64,000 bases of DNA from MFD09286-c1 sp963701015 (GTDB lineage: Bacteria; Bacteroidota; Bacteroidia; Bacteroidales; DTGW01): the NCBI GenBank assembly GCA_963701015.1, contig OY969556.1:3720001-3784000 (forward strand), in the 5' to 3' direction. A model generated the notes under the pieces. It worked only from the letters and a program-made list of their open reading frames with translations. It was not told where the DNA came from and ran no database searches. This document shows positions 46,085 to 56,700 of this stretch, one piece after another (position 1 is the first letter of the stretch; each line of letters opens with the position of its first letter). The position numbers and the translations under genes were made by a program.

Positions 46085-46939
46085 ATGAAAATCACTATCC
46101 AGGACATCAAAAATTACATGCGTGTGAACAATTACAGTATCCGTACAATTACAAGCTATACTATTACTGTAGAAAGAATTTGCAACTATTGCCGAAAAGA
46201 ACCTCAACAGCTAAATGAGTTCGATTTTAAGGCTTTTTTTGAACATTTGGTATATGAAACAAATCTTTGCTGGAATTCTATACATGCAATTCATGGCGGG
46301 TTAAGTTTCTTTTTTCGTGTTTTCCTGAATAATCGGGAGTATAAAAAATATGTAAAATACCCGAAACGACAAAAGTTATTGCCTGTTGTTTTATCGTATA
46401 ATGAAGTACGATTAATATTGCAACAAATAACGAATTTTAAACATAATACTATTATAAAATTATTATATTCAACCGGGATGAGGCTTGGGGAAGTTCAGCA
46501 ATTAACATTAGATTGTGTTGATTTTGAGAGAAAAACTATCCGTATAGTCCAAAGTAAAGGTAAAAAAGACAGATATGTGGCAATATCGCCTGTTATGGGT
46601 GAACAGTTAATGGAATATATAGAAAGGTATAATCCCACGAAGTATTTGTTCGAAACTAATTCTCCCAATAAACATTATAGCGCCAGCATTTTCAGGCATA
46701 TATTGACTAAGGCTCGAAATGAATTACAATTGAAAAAACGCGTACATACACATTGTTTCAGGCATACTTTTGCAACCCACATGATTGAACAAGGATGTAA
46801 TATTTTGGTATTGCAACGTATTTTAGGCCACGAACATTTAGAAGCCACACTGGTATATTTACATACCCAAAATGTAGATATATTGCGTGCCCCAAATCCA
46901 TTGGATAACTTGGAAACATCATTTATGTTAGGTTGTTGA
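46085..46939 (+). CDS. tyrosine recombinase (XerD-like integrase)
   Basis: A 284-residue site-specific recombinase. The N-terminal core-binding domain is at about 1-90 and the catalytic domain at about 100-275. All catalytic residues are visible: Arg133 (STGMRLGEV), a Lys in QSKGKKDR, His223-xx-Arg226 (HTHCFRHTFATH), His249 (ILGHE) and Tyr258 (LVYLH). It is similar in size to the stand-alone integrases of Bacteroidetes mobile elements and invertible loci. It is flanked by one TonB-receptor unit on each side and by IS copy B, 18 bases after its stop. Whether it acts on a local site is unknown. I found no paired inverted repeats by eye. Confidence 0.92.
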   Translation: MKITIQDIKNYMRVNNYSIRTITSYTITVERICNYCRKEPQQLNEFDFKAFFEHLVYETNLCWNSIHAIHGGLSFFFRVFLNNREYKKYVKYPKRQKLLPVVLSYNEVRLILQQITNFKHNTIIKLLYSTGMRLGEVQQLTLDCVDFERKTIRIVQSKGKKDRYVAISPVMGEQLMEYIERYNPTKYLFETNSPNKHYSASIFRHILTKARNELQLKKRVHTHCFRHTFATHMIEQGCNILVLQRILGHEHLEATLVYLHTQNVDILRAPNPLDNLETSFMLGC

Positions 46940-46962
46940 AATAAATTGAAAAAGGAGAAAGA

Positions 46963-46999
46963 GGCCGTCTCAAAAGTAAAAATGAGATGGTCTTTTTTT
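46963..46999 (+). terminator. inward-facing terminator in the IS left end, copy B
   Basis: Same stem and T-run as in copy A (31628-31664). Here it faces transcripts coming from the recombinase gene, whose stop codon is only 24 bases away. Confidence 0.8.
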
Positions 47000-47147
47000 G
47001 GTTAAAAAACGTAGAATTTTTTTGAACTGATCAAAATGTTTTATGGTAGATTATTTTTTTGTTTGATCGATTTAGATTTTTTTGATAATAATTTAATAAT
47101 TACGATATAGGACATTTGTTGCCTTCCTAAGAGGATGGCAAAGCAGC

Positions 47148-48674
47148 CTATGCTGCTCTTTTTGCTAAATTGTGTGCCAACGCTAGTAAGCCCATTTCAA
47201 TTTCTGTTTTTAACATTCCTTTAAGTCCAAAACGCTTAAATCCTTTATTAAACTTGATATTGGCAAAAACGGGTTCAACATCAACCCCTCTTTTACTTCG
47301 GTAGTAAAGCCCTTGCTCACTCTTCAAGCGTTCTGATGCTTGGGCCTTTAGTCGGTTTAGATTATGATTAATTTCTATTATTTTATTCTTCTTACTTTTA
47401 TGACAAGCTCCACGCAATGGGCATGTACTGCAATTAATAGCTTGGTAACGAGATATTTGTTGCTCAAAACCGTTTTCTGTAACTCGTTTGATTGAGCCAA
47501 TGTAATTCATCGGTTGACCCATTGGACAATAGTAGCAGTTCTTTTCAGAGTTGTAGAATAAATTGCTATTGAGAGAGTTCTTAATTTTGCGTTGATCTTT
47601 GTCAAAATAGTTAAACTTTATATAAGCGTCTATTTTTGCCTTTTCTAACAATGCGTAATTTTCTTCTGAACCATAACCAGCATCTGCCACAGCTACTTTA
47701 GGATAATTGTTATACAGGGTGTGGAACTGTTCCAAATGAGGCCTTAATGTGGTTGTATCGGTTGGATTGGGGTGATGGCTATAGTTTACAATATATTGAT
47801 TATTAGTGCTTATCTGAACATTATATCCTGGTTTCAACTGACCGTTTTTCATGTGATCTTCTTTCATTCGCATGAAGGTTGCCCCAGGGTCTGTTTTACT
47901 ATACGAGTTCCGTTTGCCTAATATCTGCTCTTGCTCCTTGTACTTGTTGAGATTTTGTGGCCAATGTTGGCGAGCGTAATTTAATTTCTGTCTTACTTTC
48001 TTGTCAACCTTTTTATCAGATAATGCTTGATCTATTTGATTAATAGTCCGTTTTACTTTTTCTGCATCTATTTGGGTAAAGTCAACATTATCTGTATCTT
48101 GTAATTCCTCTTTGGCTAACGATTGGGTATAATCCCATAACTCTTTTAGTTGTGCCACCATTTTCTCCTTATTGGTCTTTATGGAATTGCCCCAAACGAA
48201 AGTATAACGATTAGCCTTGGATTCTATTTTGGTCCCATCAACATAGATTTCCTGAAGGCTTACATGTCCCGATTCCACTAATAACATGACTACTTGTGCA
48301 AATATTTCTTTTAAAACATTTTTGAGCCTATCACTTCTAAATCGATTAAGTGTATTATGATCAGGGTGGTTCATAGCACTCAGCCACATAAAATGAATGT
48401 TCTCTTTTAAGGCTGTTTCCATTTTACGACTACTATATACATTGTTCAGGTAACTGTATATAAGAACCTTCAGCAACATCCGAGGATGATAGCTTGAGGT
48501 GCCACCTCCTTTATATTGTTTATGCAATGCATCAGCGTTAATACTGTCAATGACTTTGTTTACAACCCGAACTGGATGGTTTGCATCTATGAACTCCTCC
48601 AGTGATGGGGGAAGTAACATGATTTGATTGGGACTGTAGTCTTTAAAAACTACTTTTGATCTTTGGTTATACAT
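47148..48674 (-). CDS. IS1182-family transposase, copy B
   Basis: A 508-residue transposase with the same predicted sequence as copy A, including all catalytic-region and cysteine-cluster motifs, and intact from ATG to stop. The complete identity, in a genome window where many host genes show apparent indels, indicates very recent duplication. It could also reflect assembly from the same reads, which only read-spanning evidence can separate. Confidence 0.95.
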   Translation of the reverse strand: MYNQRSKVVFKDYSPNQIMLLPPSLEEFIDANHPVRVVNKVIDSINADALHKQYKGGGTSSYHPRMLLKVLIYSYLNNVYSSRKMETALKENIHFMWLSAMNHPDHNTLNRFRSDRLKNVLKEIFAQVVMLLVESGHVSLQEIYVDGTKIESKANRYTFVWGNSIKTNKEKMVAQLKELWDYTQSLAKEELQDTDNVDFTQIDAEKVKRTINQIDQALSDKKVDKKVRQKLNYARQHWPQNLNKYKEQEQILGKRNSYSKTDPGATFMRMKEDHMKNGQLKPGYNVQISTNNQYIVNYSHHPNPTDTTTLRPHLEQFHTLYNNYPKVAVADAGYGSEENYALLEKAKIDAYIKFNYFDKDQRKIKNSLNSNLFYNSEKNCYYCPMGQPMNYIGSIKRVTENGFEQQISRYQAINCSTCPLRGACHKSKKNKIIEINHNLNRLKAQASERLKSEQGLYYRSKRGVDVEPVFANIKFNKGFKRFGLKGMLKTEIEMGLLALAHNLAKRAA

Positions 48675-48755
48675 GTCTCATACTTTTGATAATGAGACAA
48701 CTAAACAAGATAAATGATTAAATTAATGAGCCTTTTTTATGAACTTTTTATTAAC

Positions 48756-48785
48756 AAAAAAAGGTGCCTCGACTTTTGAGACACC
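48756..48785 (-). terminator. inward-facing terminator in the IS right end, copy B
   Basis: Same hairpin as 33421-33450. Because the IS end overlaps the DUF4249 stop codon, this hairpin is now the immediate terminator of the TonB-receptor/DUF4249 operon. Confidence 0.75.
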
Positions 48786-48786
48786 T

Positions 48787-49632
48787 TCATTTTGCTATCA
48801 ACCCTTTATAAATGGAATTATATCCGCACCAAATACCCAAGCCATTGTCAATATTTGAAATTAATTGATTGTGGTCTGATGAAAAAGGACTAGCTGTACT
48901 TAAAACGGCTTCCTGGTAAGCTACCCAAAAATTATAACTCGGTTCATCTATCGCACTCACTTTTAGAATAATAGAATCACCCTTACGAAAATATATATTT
49001 GAAATGGGTTTTAATTGATTTGTATTCCCTTTGTTTAAGCCAATTACTACAGATTGTCCATTAAAATCCTTATCGCTAAAACATGAAAATAAGGTTGGGA
49101 TATAATTTGATTTACCGTTTTTAGTAAAAGTCCGATAATAATTTTTTTCATTCGGGTCATCAGAAAGCCTACCTTTCAATATACCTAATGTATCATTGTT
49201 ATTTATAAAGCTCATCCAAAGTGAATCGATTACTGGTGGAAAATCTGGAATGGTAGTCGTTGCATGCACAGTCCCTATTTCGTCTTCAACTGTTAGGTAA
49301 TAGGTGTTTCTTTCTGAACCCTTCAACACATTTCCTTCATATATATAAGGCGGGAAATAATTCGTATCGTGCATAAGTGTGAGAACTTCAGAATTGATAC
49401 CATCTGAAACTGTAACTTTTGCCCTTGAAGCAACAAGATTTCTTAATGATGCTGAATCGAGGTTACTAAAGAAAGGAGTATTATAAGTTAAAATCACCAT
49501 AGGATACCCACCATTTTCAATCCATCCATCAATCACTAATTGCTTTTTCAAAGTAGGCATTGTAATATTTATATTAGTATTGCAAGCCCAACAAATAAAT
49601 AATATAATTGCAAATAAAAATATATTCTTCAT
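48787..49632 (-). CDS. DUF4249 lipoprotein, 3' end bordered by IS copy B
   Basis: A 281-residue predicted lipoprotein (lipobox CWACNT, Cys at about 17) of the DUF4249 family: the start ITMPTLKKQLVIDGWIENGG, the middle TYYLTVEDEIGTVHATTTIP, and the end NIDNGLGIWCGYN match the general pattern of the paralog at 39940 (there NINGGLGIMAAYV). It begins one base past the receptor stop codon at 49634, so the two are translationally linked. The stop codon overlaps the insertion sequence by two bases. The C-terminus (YKGLIAK) appears full length, so the insertion seems not to have truncated the protein. Confidence 0.83.
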   Translation of the reverse strand: MKNIFLFAIILFICWACNTNINITMPTLKKQLVIDGWIENGGYPMVILTYNTPFFSNLDSASLRNLVASRAKVTVSDGINSEVLTLMHDTNYFPPYIYEGNVLKGSERNTYYLTVEDEIGTVHATTTIPDFPPVIDSLWMSFINNNDTLGILKGRLSDDPNEKNYYRTFTKNGKSNYIPTLFSCFSDKDFNGQSVVIGLNKGNTNQLKPISNIYFRKGDSIILKVSAIDEPSYNFWVAYQEAVLSTASPFSSDHNQLISNIDNGLGIWCGYNSIYKGLIAK

Positions 49633-49633
49633 T

Positions 49634-51976
49634 TCAAAATCTTATTTCATATGATACAGAAGGCATAATTGGGAAAATGGAAACTGATTTTAATTGTACA
49701 TTCAGTTCATTTTTTTTTAAATCACCTGTAACATCAAAATACATAAAATATGGATTTGGCCTATTGTAAACATTGTAAATACTAATGTTTAAGTTTTGTT
49801 CAGAATGCGCTGATTTTTTAATGTTCTGAGTAAAAGAAATATCTAATCGGTTGTATGATGGCAACCGAAATGAATTATATCTACCCATTTGATTAACTAT
49901 TTGTCCTTGTATTAAATATCGTCCAACAGGCATTGTTATTGCATTTCCAGTATTATAAACAAATATAGCCGAAGCTTTCCACTTTTTACTTATCGGCAAT
50001 TGAAGAACCAACGACAAATCATGTGTGTGATCATATTTCGCTGGATATGGCCTTCCACTATCAATCATAGCAAAATTTCTAATTGAATGTGATAAGGTAT
50101 AACTAAACCAACCCGTCAATTTTCCAGTTGTCTTCTCAATAAATAATTCGGCGCCATACGACCGACCTTTACCAGTAATTATATTCTCTTCAATAGTCGA
50201 TTTTGTGAGCGACGTTAAAATACCAGAATTAAACTCTAAAATATTGTTCATTCCTTTATAATATAAATCTATTGATCCATTAAAGCCATTCGTAAGTTTT
50301 CTAAAATATCCTACCGAAAATTGATATCCTTGTGCGGGTGGTACATTATTAGTAGCAGGTAACCAAAAATCTGTAGGTAGAGCTACTGATGTAACATTTA
50401 CTTGTTGTAAATATTGGATATTCCTGGTAGCTGAAAGTTTAATCCACGAAACCGAATCTATAGTATAATTTAAACTCATTCTAGGCTCAAGTCCTGAGAA
50501 TCTTTTCACTACTGTATTTTTTTTGAATGAAATTGTATCAACAGTAGCACCTGAAAAATCATTAATAAAGCTTGTATACGGGCCAAGATGCATATAATAA
50601 TTACCCCTAATTCCCATGGCAATTATAAGTCTTTTGGAAAATTTGGTTTCAGAATGAATATATATGTTACTAATACTTGTATGGTAAGTATTAACAATAC
50701 CTATTTCAGAACCTTGAGCATTTATATTAGCTTCATTTTTAGAAGGTAACACTGAATAAATTTCCTGATTTAGACCTAATTTTAGAATTGTATTTTTTAA
50801 ATAAAAACTATGTTCATGTGTAAAATAATAATTTTTCAAATTTGTTGAAAGCCAATATCCACTGCTTGCCTGTTGTAAACTAAAATTAAAACTATTGCCT
50901 GAGAATCCCACAACGGTTTTTACGGTATGTATTGAATTTTTATTATGCAACCATTTTATTGAAAGAGTATTATTCGACCAATGAACTTCATTTTTAATAT
51001 CAAATGCTATTTTGTTGATATTAAAATCATCATTACCCGAATAAGTTGATATATATATTCCATCATAGATTGTTGGTTTATATACCAAAACAATATTTAG
51101 ATCATAAAAACCATAGCTAGTATAATTGAACATAGTTGGACTGCTGCTTAATAAAAATTTACTTGCAGGCTTTACTGTGTAATCAATATATGATTTGCGT
51201 ACTGCAACCATTACACTTAGTCTATTTTTAATAATGGGTATTTTGTACATTAAACTTGAAAGCAATAATCCTATATTTGCTGAGAACTTTGGATTTTCCG
51301 GAATATTTTTATTCGATTCAATAACTGTTACTGAAGAAAGTCTTCCCCCATAATAGGATGGTAGACCCGATTTAATAAGTGTTACTTTATCAATGATTTC
51401 TGAATTAAATATTGAAAGAAATCCCATTAGGTGAGTAGGGTTATAAACGATTGCATCGTCAAATAATATAAGATTTTGGTCGGAACTGCTACCTCTTACG
51501 TTAATTCCCATATTTATTTCGCTTTTAGAAACACCTGGAGAAAGTTGCAACATCCGCAATGGGTCAGCTTCACCTACAATACTTGGCAAACTCCGTAAAC
51601 TATCTGGTTTTATTTGAAAAAGTCCAGATTGTGCATTAGACAAATAATTATAACTTTTATTGGAATTGATTATTATTTCGTTTGAAGTAACAATCTTTTC
51701 TTTCATCACAACTACTAAACTATTCTTTATATTATGCGTGTCTATACAGGTATCATTAAATCCTATCAATCTAAAACATAATTTTTTTTCAGGTGTTTGG
51801 ATGATTGAAAAATGACCTGAATCATTTGTGTTGCATAAAAACTTATGGTAACTGTCTGATAAAATAACCCCTGAGAGTGGTTTTTGGGAATTATCAAATA
51901 ATGTTCCAGAAATCCTTTGTTGGGCGTGGCAAATTATTAGAAATAAAGAACCACAAATACAAAACAAAGCTTTCAT
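49634..51976 (-). CDS. TonB-dependent receptor, partner of DUF4249
   Basis: A 780-residue outer-membrane receptor: signal peptide (about 1-18, ending CHAQ), a carboxypeptidase-regulatory-like domain (RISGTLFDNSQKPLSGVIL), a plug with INVRGSSSDQNLILFDDAIV and KSGLPSYYGGRLSSV, and a barrel ending SVSYEIRF. It is a homolog of the receptor at 40825 but lacks the STN signalling domain and the long C-terminal extension, and it has no sigma/anti-sigma genes. It may therefore be a pure transporter. The ligand is unknown. The 187-base gap upstream holds the gltD terminator. Confidence 0.88.
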   Translation of the reverse strand: MKALFCICGSLFLIICHAQQRISGTLFDNSQKPLSGVILSDSYHKFLCNTNDSGHFSIIQTPEKKLCFRLIGFNDTCIDTHNIKNSLVVVMKEKIVTSNEIIINSNKSYNYLSNAQSGLFQIKPDSLRSLPSIVGEADPLRMLQLSPGVSKSEINMGINVRGSSSDQNLILFDDAIVYNPTHLMGFLSIFNSEIIDKVTLIKSGLPSYYGGRLSSVTVIESNKNIPENPKFSANIGLLLSSLMYKIPIIKNRLSVMVAVRKSYIDYTVKPASKFLLSSSPTMFNYTSYGFYDLNIVLVYKPTIYDGIYISTYSGNDDFNINKIAFDIKNEVHWSNNTLSIKWLHNKNSIHTVKTVVGFSGNSFNFSLQQASSGYWLSTNLKNYYFTHEHSFYLKNTILKLGLNQEIYSVLPSKNEANINAQGSEIGIVNTYHTSISNIYIHSETKFSKRLIIAMGIRGNYYMHLGPYTSFINDFSGATVDTISFKKNTVVKRFSGLEPRMSLNYTIDSVSWIKLSATRNIQYLQQVNVTSVALPTDFWLPATNNVPPAQGYQFSVGYFRKLTNGFNGSIDLYYKGMNNILEFNSGILTSLTKSTIEENIITGKGRSYGAELFIEKTTGKLTGWFSYTLSHSIRNFAMIDSGRPYPAKYDHTHDLSLVLQLPISKKWKASAIFVYNTGNAITMPVGRYLIQGQIVNQMGRYNSFRLPSYNRLDISFTQNIKKSAHSEQNLNISIYNVYNRPNPYFMYFDVTGDLKKNELNVQLKSVSIFPIMPSVSYEIRF

Positions 51977-52091
51977 TAGGTAAAAACCTTTAAATATTCA
52001 GTAATGTTAATAATTCCATGAAATTACAATTAGCATTTTATATATACCATACTTTAGAAATAAAATTGATATTGAATTATATTTTTTGTAT

Positions 52092-52130
52092 AAAAAAGCA
52101 GAACATCATTTTGTTAAAATGATGTTCTGC
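52092..52130 (-). terminator. strong terminator of gltD
   Basis: A perfect 15-bp stem (GCAGAACATCATTTT and its complement, 3-base loop), followed on the minus strand by six Ts. It begins 33 bases after the gltD stop codon. Confidence 0.92.
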
Positions 52131-52163
52131 AAAATGAAATTATTACTTATATAAAATTTATTT

Positions 52164-53582
52164 TTACATTAAAAATTTATGCACATTTTCGGCCATTTTT
52201 CTTCCTTCTGCAATAGCATGCACAACTAATGATGGGCCACGGACAGCATCGCCGGCAGCAAATACTTTTTTTACCGAAGTAATTTTTTCATCGTTTGCTT
52301 TAACATTGCCGCGTTGGTCAAACTCAACCCCAAGGTCTTTTAATAATCCTTCCTGAATAGGATGAACAAATCCCATTGCCAATAATACTAAATCGGCATT
52401 GATAATTTTATTACTACCTGAAACTTCAGTCATTATTTGACGGCCACTTGGATCTTTTTCCCATTTCACTTCAATTACCTCAACTTGTTTTAAATGGCCA
52501 TTTTCGCCAATAAAACGCTTGGTTGCAAGATTCCACATCCTTTCACAACCTTCTTCATGGCTTGAGGAAGTTTTAAGTGTATAAGGCCAATTTGGCCATG
52601 GATTATCTAAATCTCTTTTAACTGAAGGTTTGGGCATAATTTCAATTTGGGTAACATGTTTTGCTTTATGCCTGTTTGAAGTTCCTACACAATCGGAACC
52701 AGTATCACCACCACCAATTACCAAAACCTGTTTGTCTTTTGCTAATATCCTATCATTGTCTGAAACTTTCTGTCCTGCATTAACCCTGTTTTGTTGGGTT
52801 AAAAAATCCATGGCATAATGAATGCCCTTCAATTCACGCCCTTCAACATTTAAATCGCGAGGTTTCATTGCTCCCACAGTAATGCAAACAGCATCAAAAT
52901 CTTTCATCAATTCTTGTGCTTTAATATCAACCCCAACATGAGTATTGGTCTTAATAATTAATCCTTCCTGAGATAGGATGTCAAGCCTTCTGTCGATCAC
53001 AGATTTGTTTAATTTAAAGTCAGGGATACCAAAACGAAGGAGTCCCCCAACAGCCTCATCCTTTTCAAATAAAGTAACTGAATGACCCCATTTGTTGAGC
53101 AAATCAGCAGCAGCCATTCCAGCAGGACCTGAACCAATCACGGCAATTTTTTTACCTGTTCGTTTTTTAGGTGGTTGAGGCTTAACTAATCCTAAATTGA
53201 AAGCATTTTCAATTGTTGCACACTCGTTTTCGCGAATCGTAACTGGTTCTTCATGGATATTCAGGACACAACCTTTTTCGCATGGAGCTGGGCAAATTCT
53301 GCCTGTAAACTCTGGAAAGTTATTAGTTGAATGTAAAATTTCAATTCCTTCTTTCCAGTTACCCTTATAAATTGCGTCCTGCCATTCGGGCATTGAATTT
53401 GAAACCGGGCATGACCACTGACAAAACGGAATTCCGCAATCCATGCACCTTGATGCCTGCAATTGTCGTTCCTCATCATTCAATGTTTGTTCAACTTCAC
53501 CGAAATCAGTTACTCTTTCATGTATTGGTCTGTTACCGGCATCCCGGCGGGGAACAGTCATAAATCCTTTTGGGTTTCCCAT
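52164..53582 (-). CDS. gltD: glutamate synthase small (beta) subunit
   Basis: A 472-residue NADPH-oxidising subunit that passes electrons through FAD and Fe-S centres to GltB. I start at ATG 53582 (MGNPKGFMTVPRRD). The longer frame to 53645 reads through a GC-rich hairpin and gives a non-homologous leader. Cysteine clusters CMDCGIPFCQWSCP and CPAPCEKGCVLN lie in the first 100 residues. FAD (VIGSGPAGMAAADLLNKWGH) and NADPH (VIGGGDTGSDCVGTSNRH) Rossmann motifs follow, and LLAMGFVHP and VFAAGDAVRGPSLVV near the end. It lies 138 bases after gltB and is very likely co-transcribed with it. Confidence 0.96.
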   Translation of the reverse strand: MGNPKGFMTVPRRDAGNRPIHERVTDFGEVEQTLNDEERQLQASRCMDCGIPFCQWSCPVSNSMPEWQDAIYKGNWKEGIEILHSTNNFPEFTGRICPAPCEKGCVLNIHEEPVTIRENECATIENAFNLGLVKPQPPKKRTGKKIAVIGSGPAGMAAADLLNKWGHSVTLFEKDEAVGGLLRFGIPDFKLNKSVIDRRLDILSQEGLIIKTNTHVGVDIKAQELMKDFDAVCITVGAMKPRDLNVEGRELKGIHYAMDFLTQQNRVNAGQKVSDNDRILAKDKQVLVIGGGDTGSDCVGTSNRHKAKHVTQIEIMPKPSVKRDLDNPWPNWPYTLKTSSSHEEGCERMWNLATKRFIGENGHLKQVEVIEVKWEKDPSGRQIMTEVSGSNKIINADLVLLAMGFVHPIQEGLLKDLGVEFDQRGNVKANDEKITSVKKVFAAGDAVRGPSLVVHAIAEGRKMAENVHKFLM

Positions 53583-53600
53583 AATAATAAAAATATAAAA

Positions 53601-53633
53601 GGCCCCCTCCCATCCTCCCCCATAGGGGAGGAG
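53601..53633 (-). repeat. GC-rich hairpin upstream of gltD
   Basis: On the gene strand, CTCCTCCCCTATGGGGGAGG is followed by ATGGGAGGGGGCC. It lies 18 bases before the gltD ATG and is a clear member of the hairpin family at 22629, 58269 and 62311. Confidence 0.7.
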
Positions 53634-53720
53634 TAGCAGGCTCATTGTTTAACATTAATTATTTAAATGAACTTTTTGTTTCAATCCTTTTGAGGGATTT
53701 AGAGAAATTGATCCTCTTTT

Positions 53721-56700
53721 TTAATATCTACGATGAGGTTCATCCTCTGTAAGCTCAAGTTTTTCTTCCAAAGCCTGTAACTTTAATTGTTCCAGTACTT
53801 TCTTATATTCAAGTGGAATAACTTTCTTAAACCTTGGTCCATATTCATCCCAATTGGTAAGAATTTTTTCAGCCACGGTACTATTTGTATAATATAAATG
53901 GTTGCTGATTAATTTTTGAACTTCCTTTATATCATCAGTACTTTCAAGAGGTGAAATATCAACAAGCCCTTTATTACAGAAATATTCAAAATTACCTTCC
54001 ATATCAAGAACATAGGCAATACCGCCACTCATACCAGCTGCAAAATTCCTGCCAGTTTTACCCAAAACAACAGTTCTACCTCCGGTCATATATTCACAAC
54101 AGTGGTCGCCAACGCCTTCAACAACAGCATTTGCACCCGAATTACGAACACAAAAGCGTTCTCCGGCAATACCTCGGATATAAACTTCACCACTTGTTGC
54201 ACCATATAACAATGTATTTCCAACAATTATATTTTCTTCGGGTTTAAAAGTAGAAGCAGCAGAAGGCACCACAATAATTTTGCCTCCACATATACCTTTC
54301 CCTAAATAGTCATTTGAGTCACCTTCCAACCTGAAAGTAATACCTTTTGAGAGAAAACCACCAAAAGTTTGACCTGCTGAACCAAAGAAACGAGCATTTA
54401 TTGTATCATCGGGTAAACCCTCATCACCATAGACTTTGGCAATTTCACCCGACAGCATCGCACCTATTGTTCTGTCAACATTTGTTATTGGTTTTGCAAT
54501 CCATACTTTTTCTTTGTTTTTAATAGCTGAATTTGACAATTTAATTAATTCATGATCCATATGATCATCAATGTCATGATGTTGAGCTGTTGTACAATGG
54601 AGAGGATATTTTTTTGCTTCTTCAGGTACAAAAGTCAATTTCGACAAATTAACAGTTTTTGCTTTCCAATGATCGGGATAATTTCTGGTAATAATTAAAT
54701 CGGCACGCCCTACTAAGTCATCAAACTTAGCAATTCCCAATTCAGCCATATGTTCGCGTATTTCCTGGGCAAGGAAACTAAAATAATTTACAACATATTC
54801 GGACTTACCCACAAATCTTTTTCTAAGTTCTTCCTCCTGTGTTGCAACTCCAACAGGACAAGTATTTAAATGGCATTTACGCATCATTATACAACCCAAA
54901 ACAATTAATGCTGTAGTTGCAAATGCAAATTCTTCTGCTCCCAACATTGCACCAATAACAACATCGCGACCTGTTTTAAACTGGCCATCTGTTTGTAAAC
55001 GAACACGTCCACGGAGGTCGTTCATAACAAGCGTTTGATGTGCTTCAGAAATTCCCATTTCCATTGGCAAACCTGCATGTTTAATAGAACTAACCGGCGA
55101 TGCCCCGGTTCCGCCTTCGCAACCCGAGATGATTATCACATCGGCTTTTGCTTTGGCTACGCCTGCAGCAACCGTACCCACACCATCTTCCGAAACAAGT
55201 TTTACACTAATTTTCGCTTTCGGGTTAATACATTTCAAATCGAAAATAAGTTGTTTTAAATCTTCAATTGAATAAATATCATGATGTGGCGGAGGAGAAA
55301 TTAGTGTAATACCGGGTGTTGAGTGCCTTAATTTAGCAATTATTTTATTTACTTTTAATCCTGGTAATTGACCTCCTTCACCGGGTTTTGCACCCTGGGC
55401 CATCTTAATCTGAATTTCATCGGCATTTACAAGATAATTTGCAGTTACACCAAATCGTCCGGATGCTACCTGTTTTACTGCACTTCTGTGCCAACGCCCA
55501 TCAGGTTTAGGTTTGAAACGTTCACTATCTTCTCCACCTTCACCGGTATTTGATTTACCTCCAATTTGATTCATAGCTTCAGCCAAAGCTTCATGCGCTT
55601 CCTTGCTTATTGAGCCATAACTCATTGCGCCAGTTATAAACCTTTTGGTTATTTCTGATACGGGTTCAACTTTTTCAATTGGAATTGGATTTTTCTTATA
55701 ATCAAAAAATCCTCTTAAATATATTGGCGTTTGATTGTGTTTATCAACAAATGAAGTAAATTCTTTAAACTTGTTATAATTGTTGGTTTTTGTAGCCCAT
55801 TGCAATAATGCAATTGCCTGCGGATCCCAACCATGAATTTCGCCATCACGACGATATTGATAAAACCCAAATGTTTTAGGCATTCCGTTTAATCCTTCTG
55901 CAAAAAATTGCTGATGGGGAATTGCAGCTTCCATTTGAATTTCTTCAAAACCTATACCACCAATGCGTGATGAGGTACTTGGGAAATATTTATTAATAAC
56001 TTTATCTCCAATACCAACAGCTTCAAATATTTCAGCGCCATGATAACTCCGTAAAGTTGAAATTCCCATTTTTGAAAGGATTTTCAATAATCCTGCATCA
56101 ATTGCCTTTAAGTAATTTTCACGTGCTTTTACATAATCAATTTTTATTTTGCCTTGTTGGCATAAATCGCTCAATACTGCATAAGCACCATAAGGATTCA
56201 CTATACTTGCGCCAAAACCAATTAAACAGGCGAAGTGATGAACTTCACGTGGTTCTGCTGTTTCAATAACCAAACCAACCTGCATTCTTTTTTTAGCATC
56301 AATTAAATGATGATGAACTGCAGAAGTTGCAAGCAATGATGAAATTGGTGCATGTTCGGCATCAATTCCCCTATCACTTAATATTAAATAATTTACACCT
56401 TCATCAACTGCCTTTTCCGCATCGGAACATATCTGTGCTAACGCTTTTTCTAAAGCATTCTTTCCGCCATTTACAGGGAAAACTATGGACAATGTTCTAT
56501 GATGAAAACCATCTTCCTTTAAATTCTTCAATTTAGCCAAATCGGTATTGGTTAAAATTGGAGAATCAAAACGAATAGATTTGCAGTGCGAAGGAGAATC
56601 AACCAATACATTTTGTGAAACTGAACCAATATAATTTGAAAGTGACATTACAAGCCCTTCACGAATTGGGTCAATTGGCGGATTGGTAACCTGTGCAAAT

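Larger units (their letters stand above)
46958..48788 (-). mobile_element. IS1182-like insertion sequence, copy B
   Basis: Second 1,831-base copy of the element at 31623. Left end: GAGGCCGTCTCAAAAGT at 46961. The right end is at 48788, inside the stop codon of the DUF4249 gene: TGA is at 48789-48787 on the minus strand, and the element supplies its last two bases. Inward-facing terminators lie at 46963-46999 and 48756-48785. It sits between the convergent recombinase and DUF4249 genes. No target duplication is apparent. Confidence 0.93.

Noticed and set aside
53583..53645. N-terminal extension of gltD
   Set aside because: It is translated from the GC-rich hairpin repeat and has no homology to the family, whose members begin close to MGNPKGFM.
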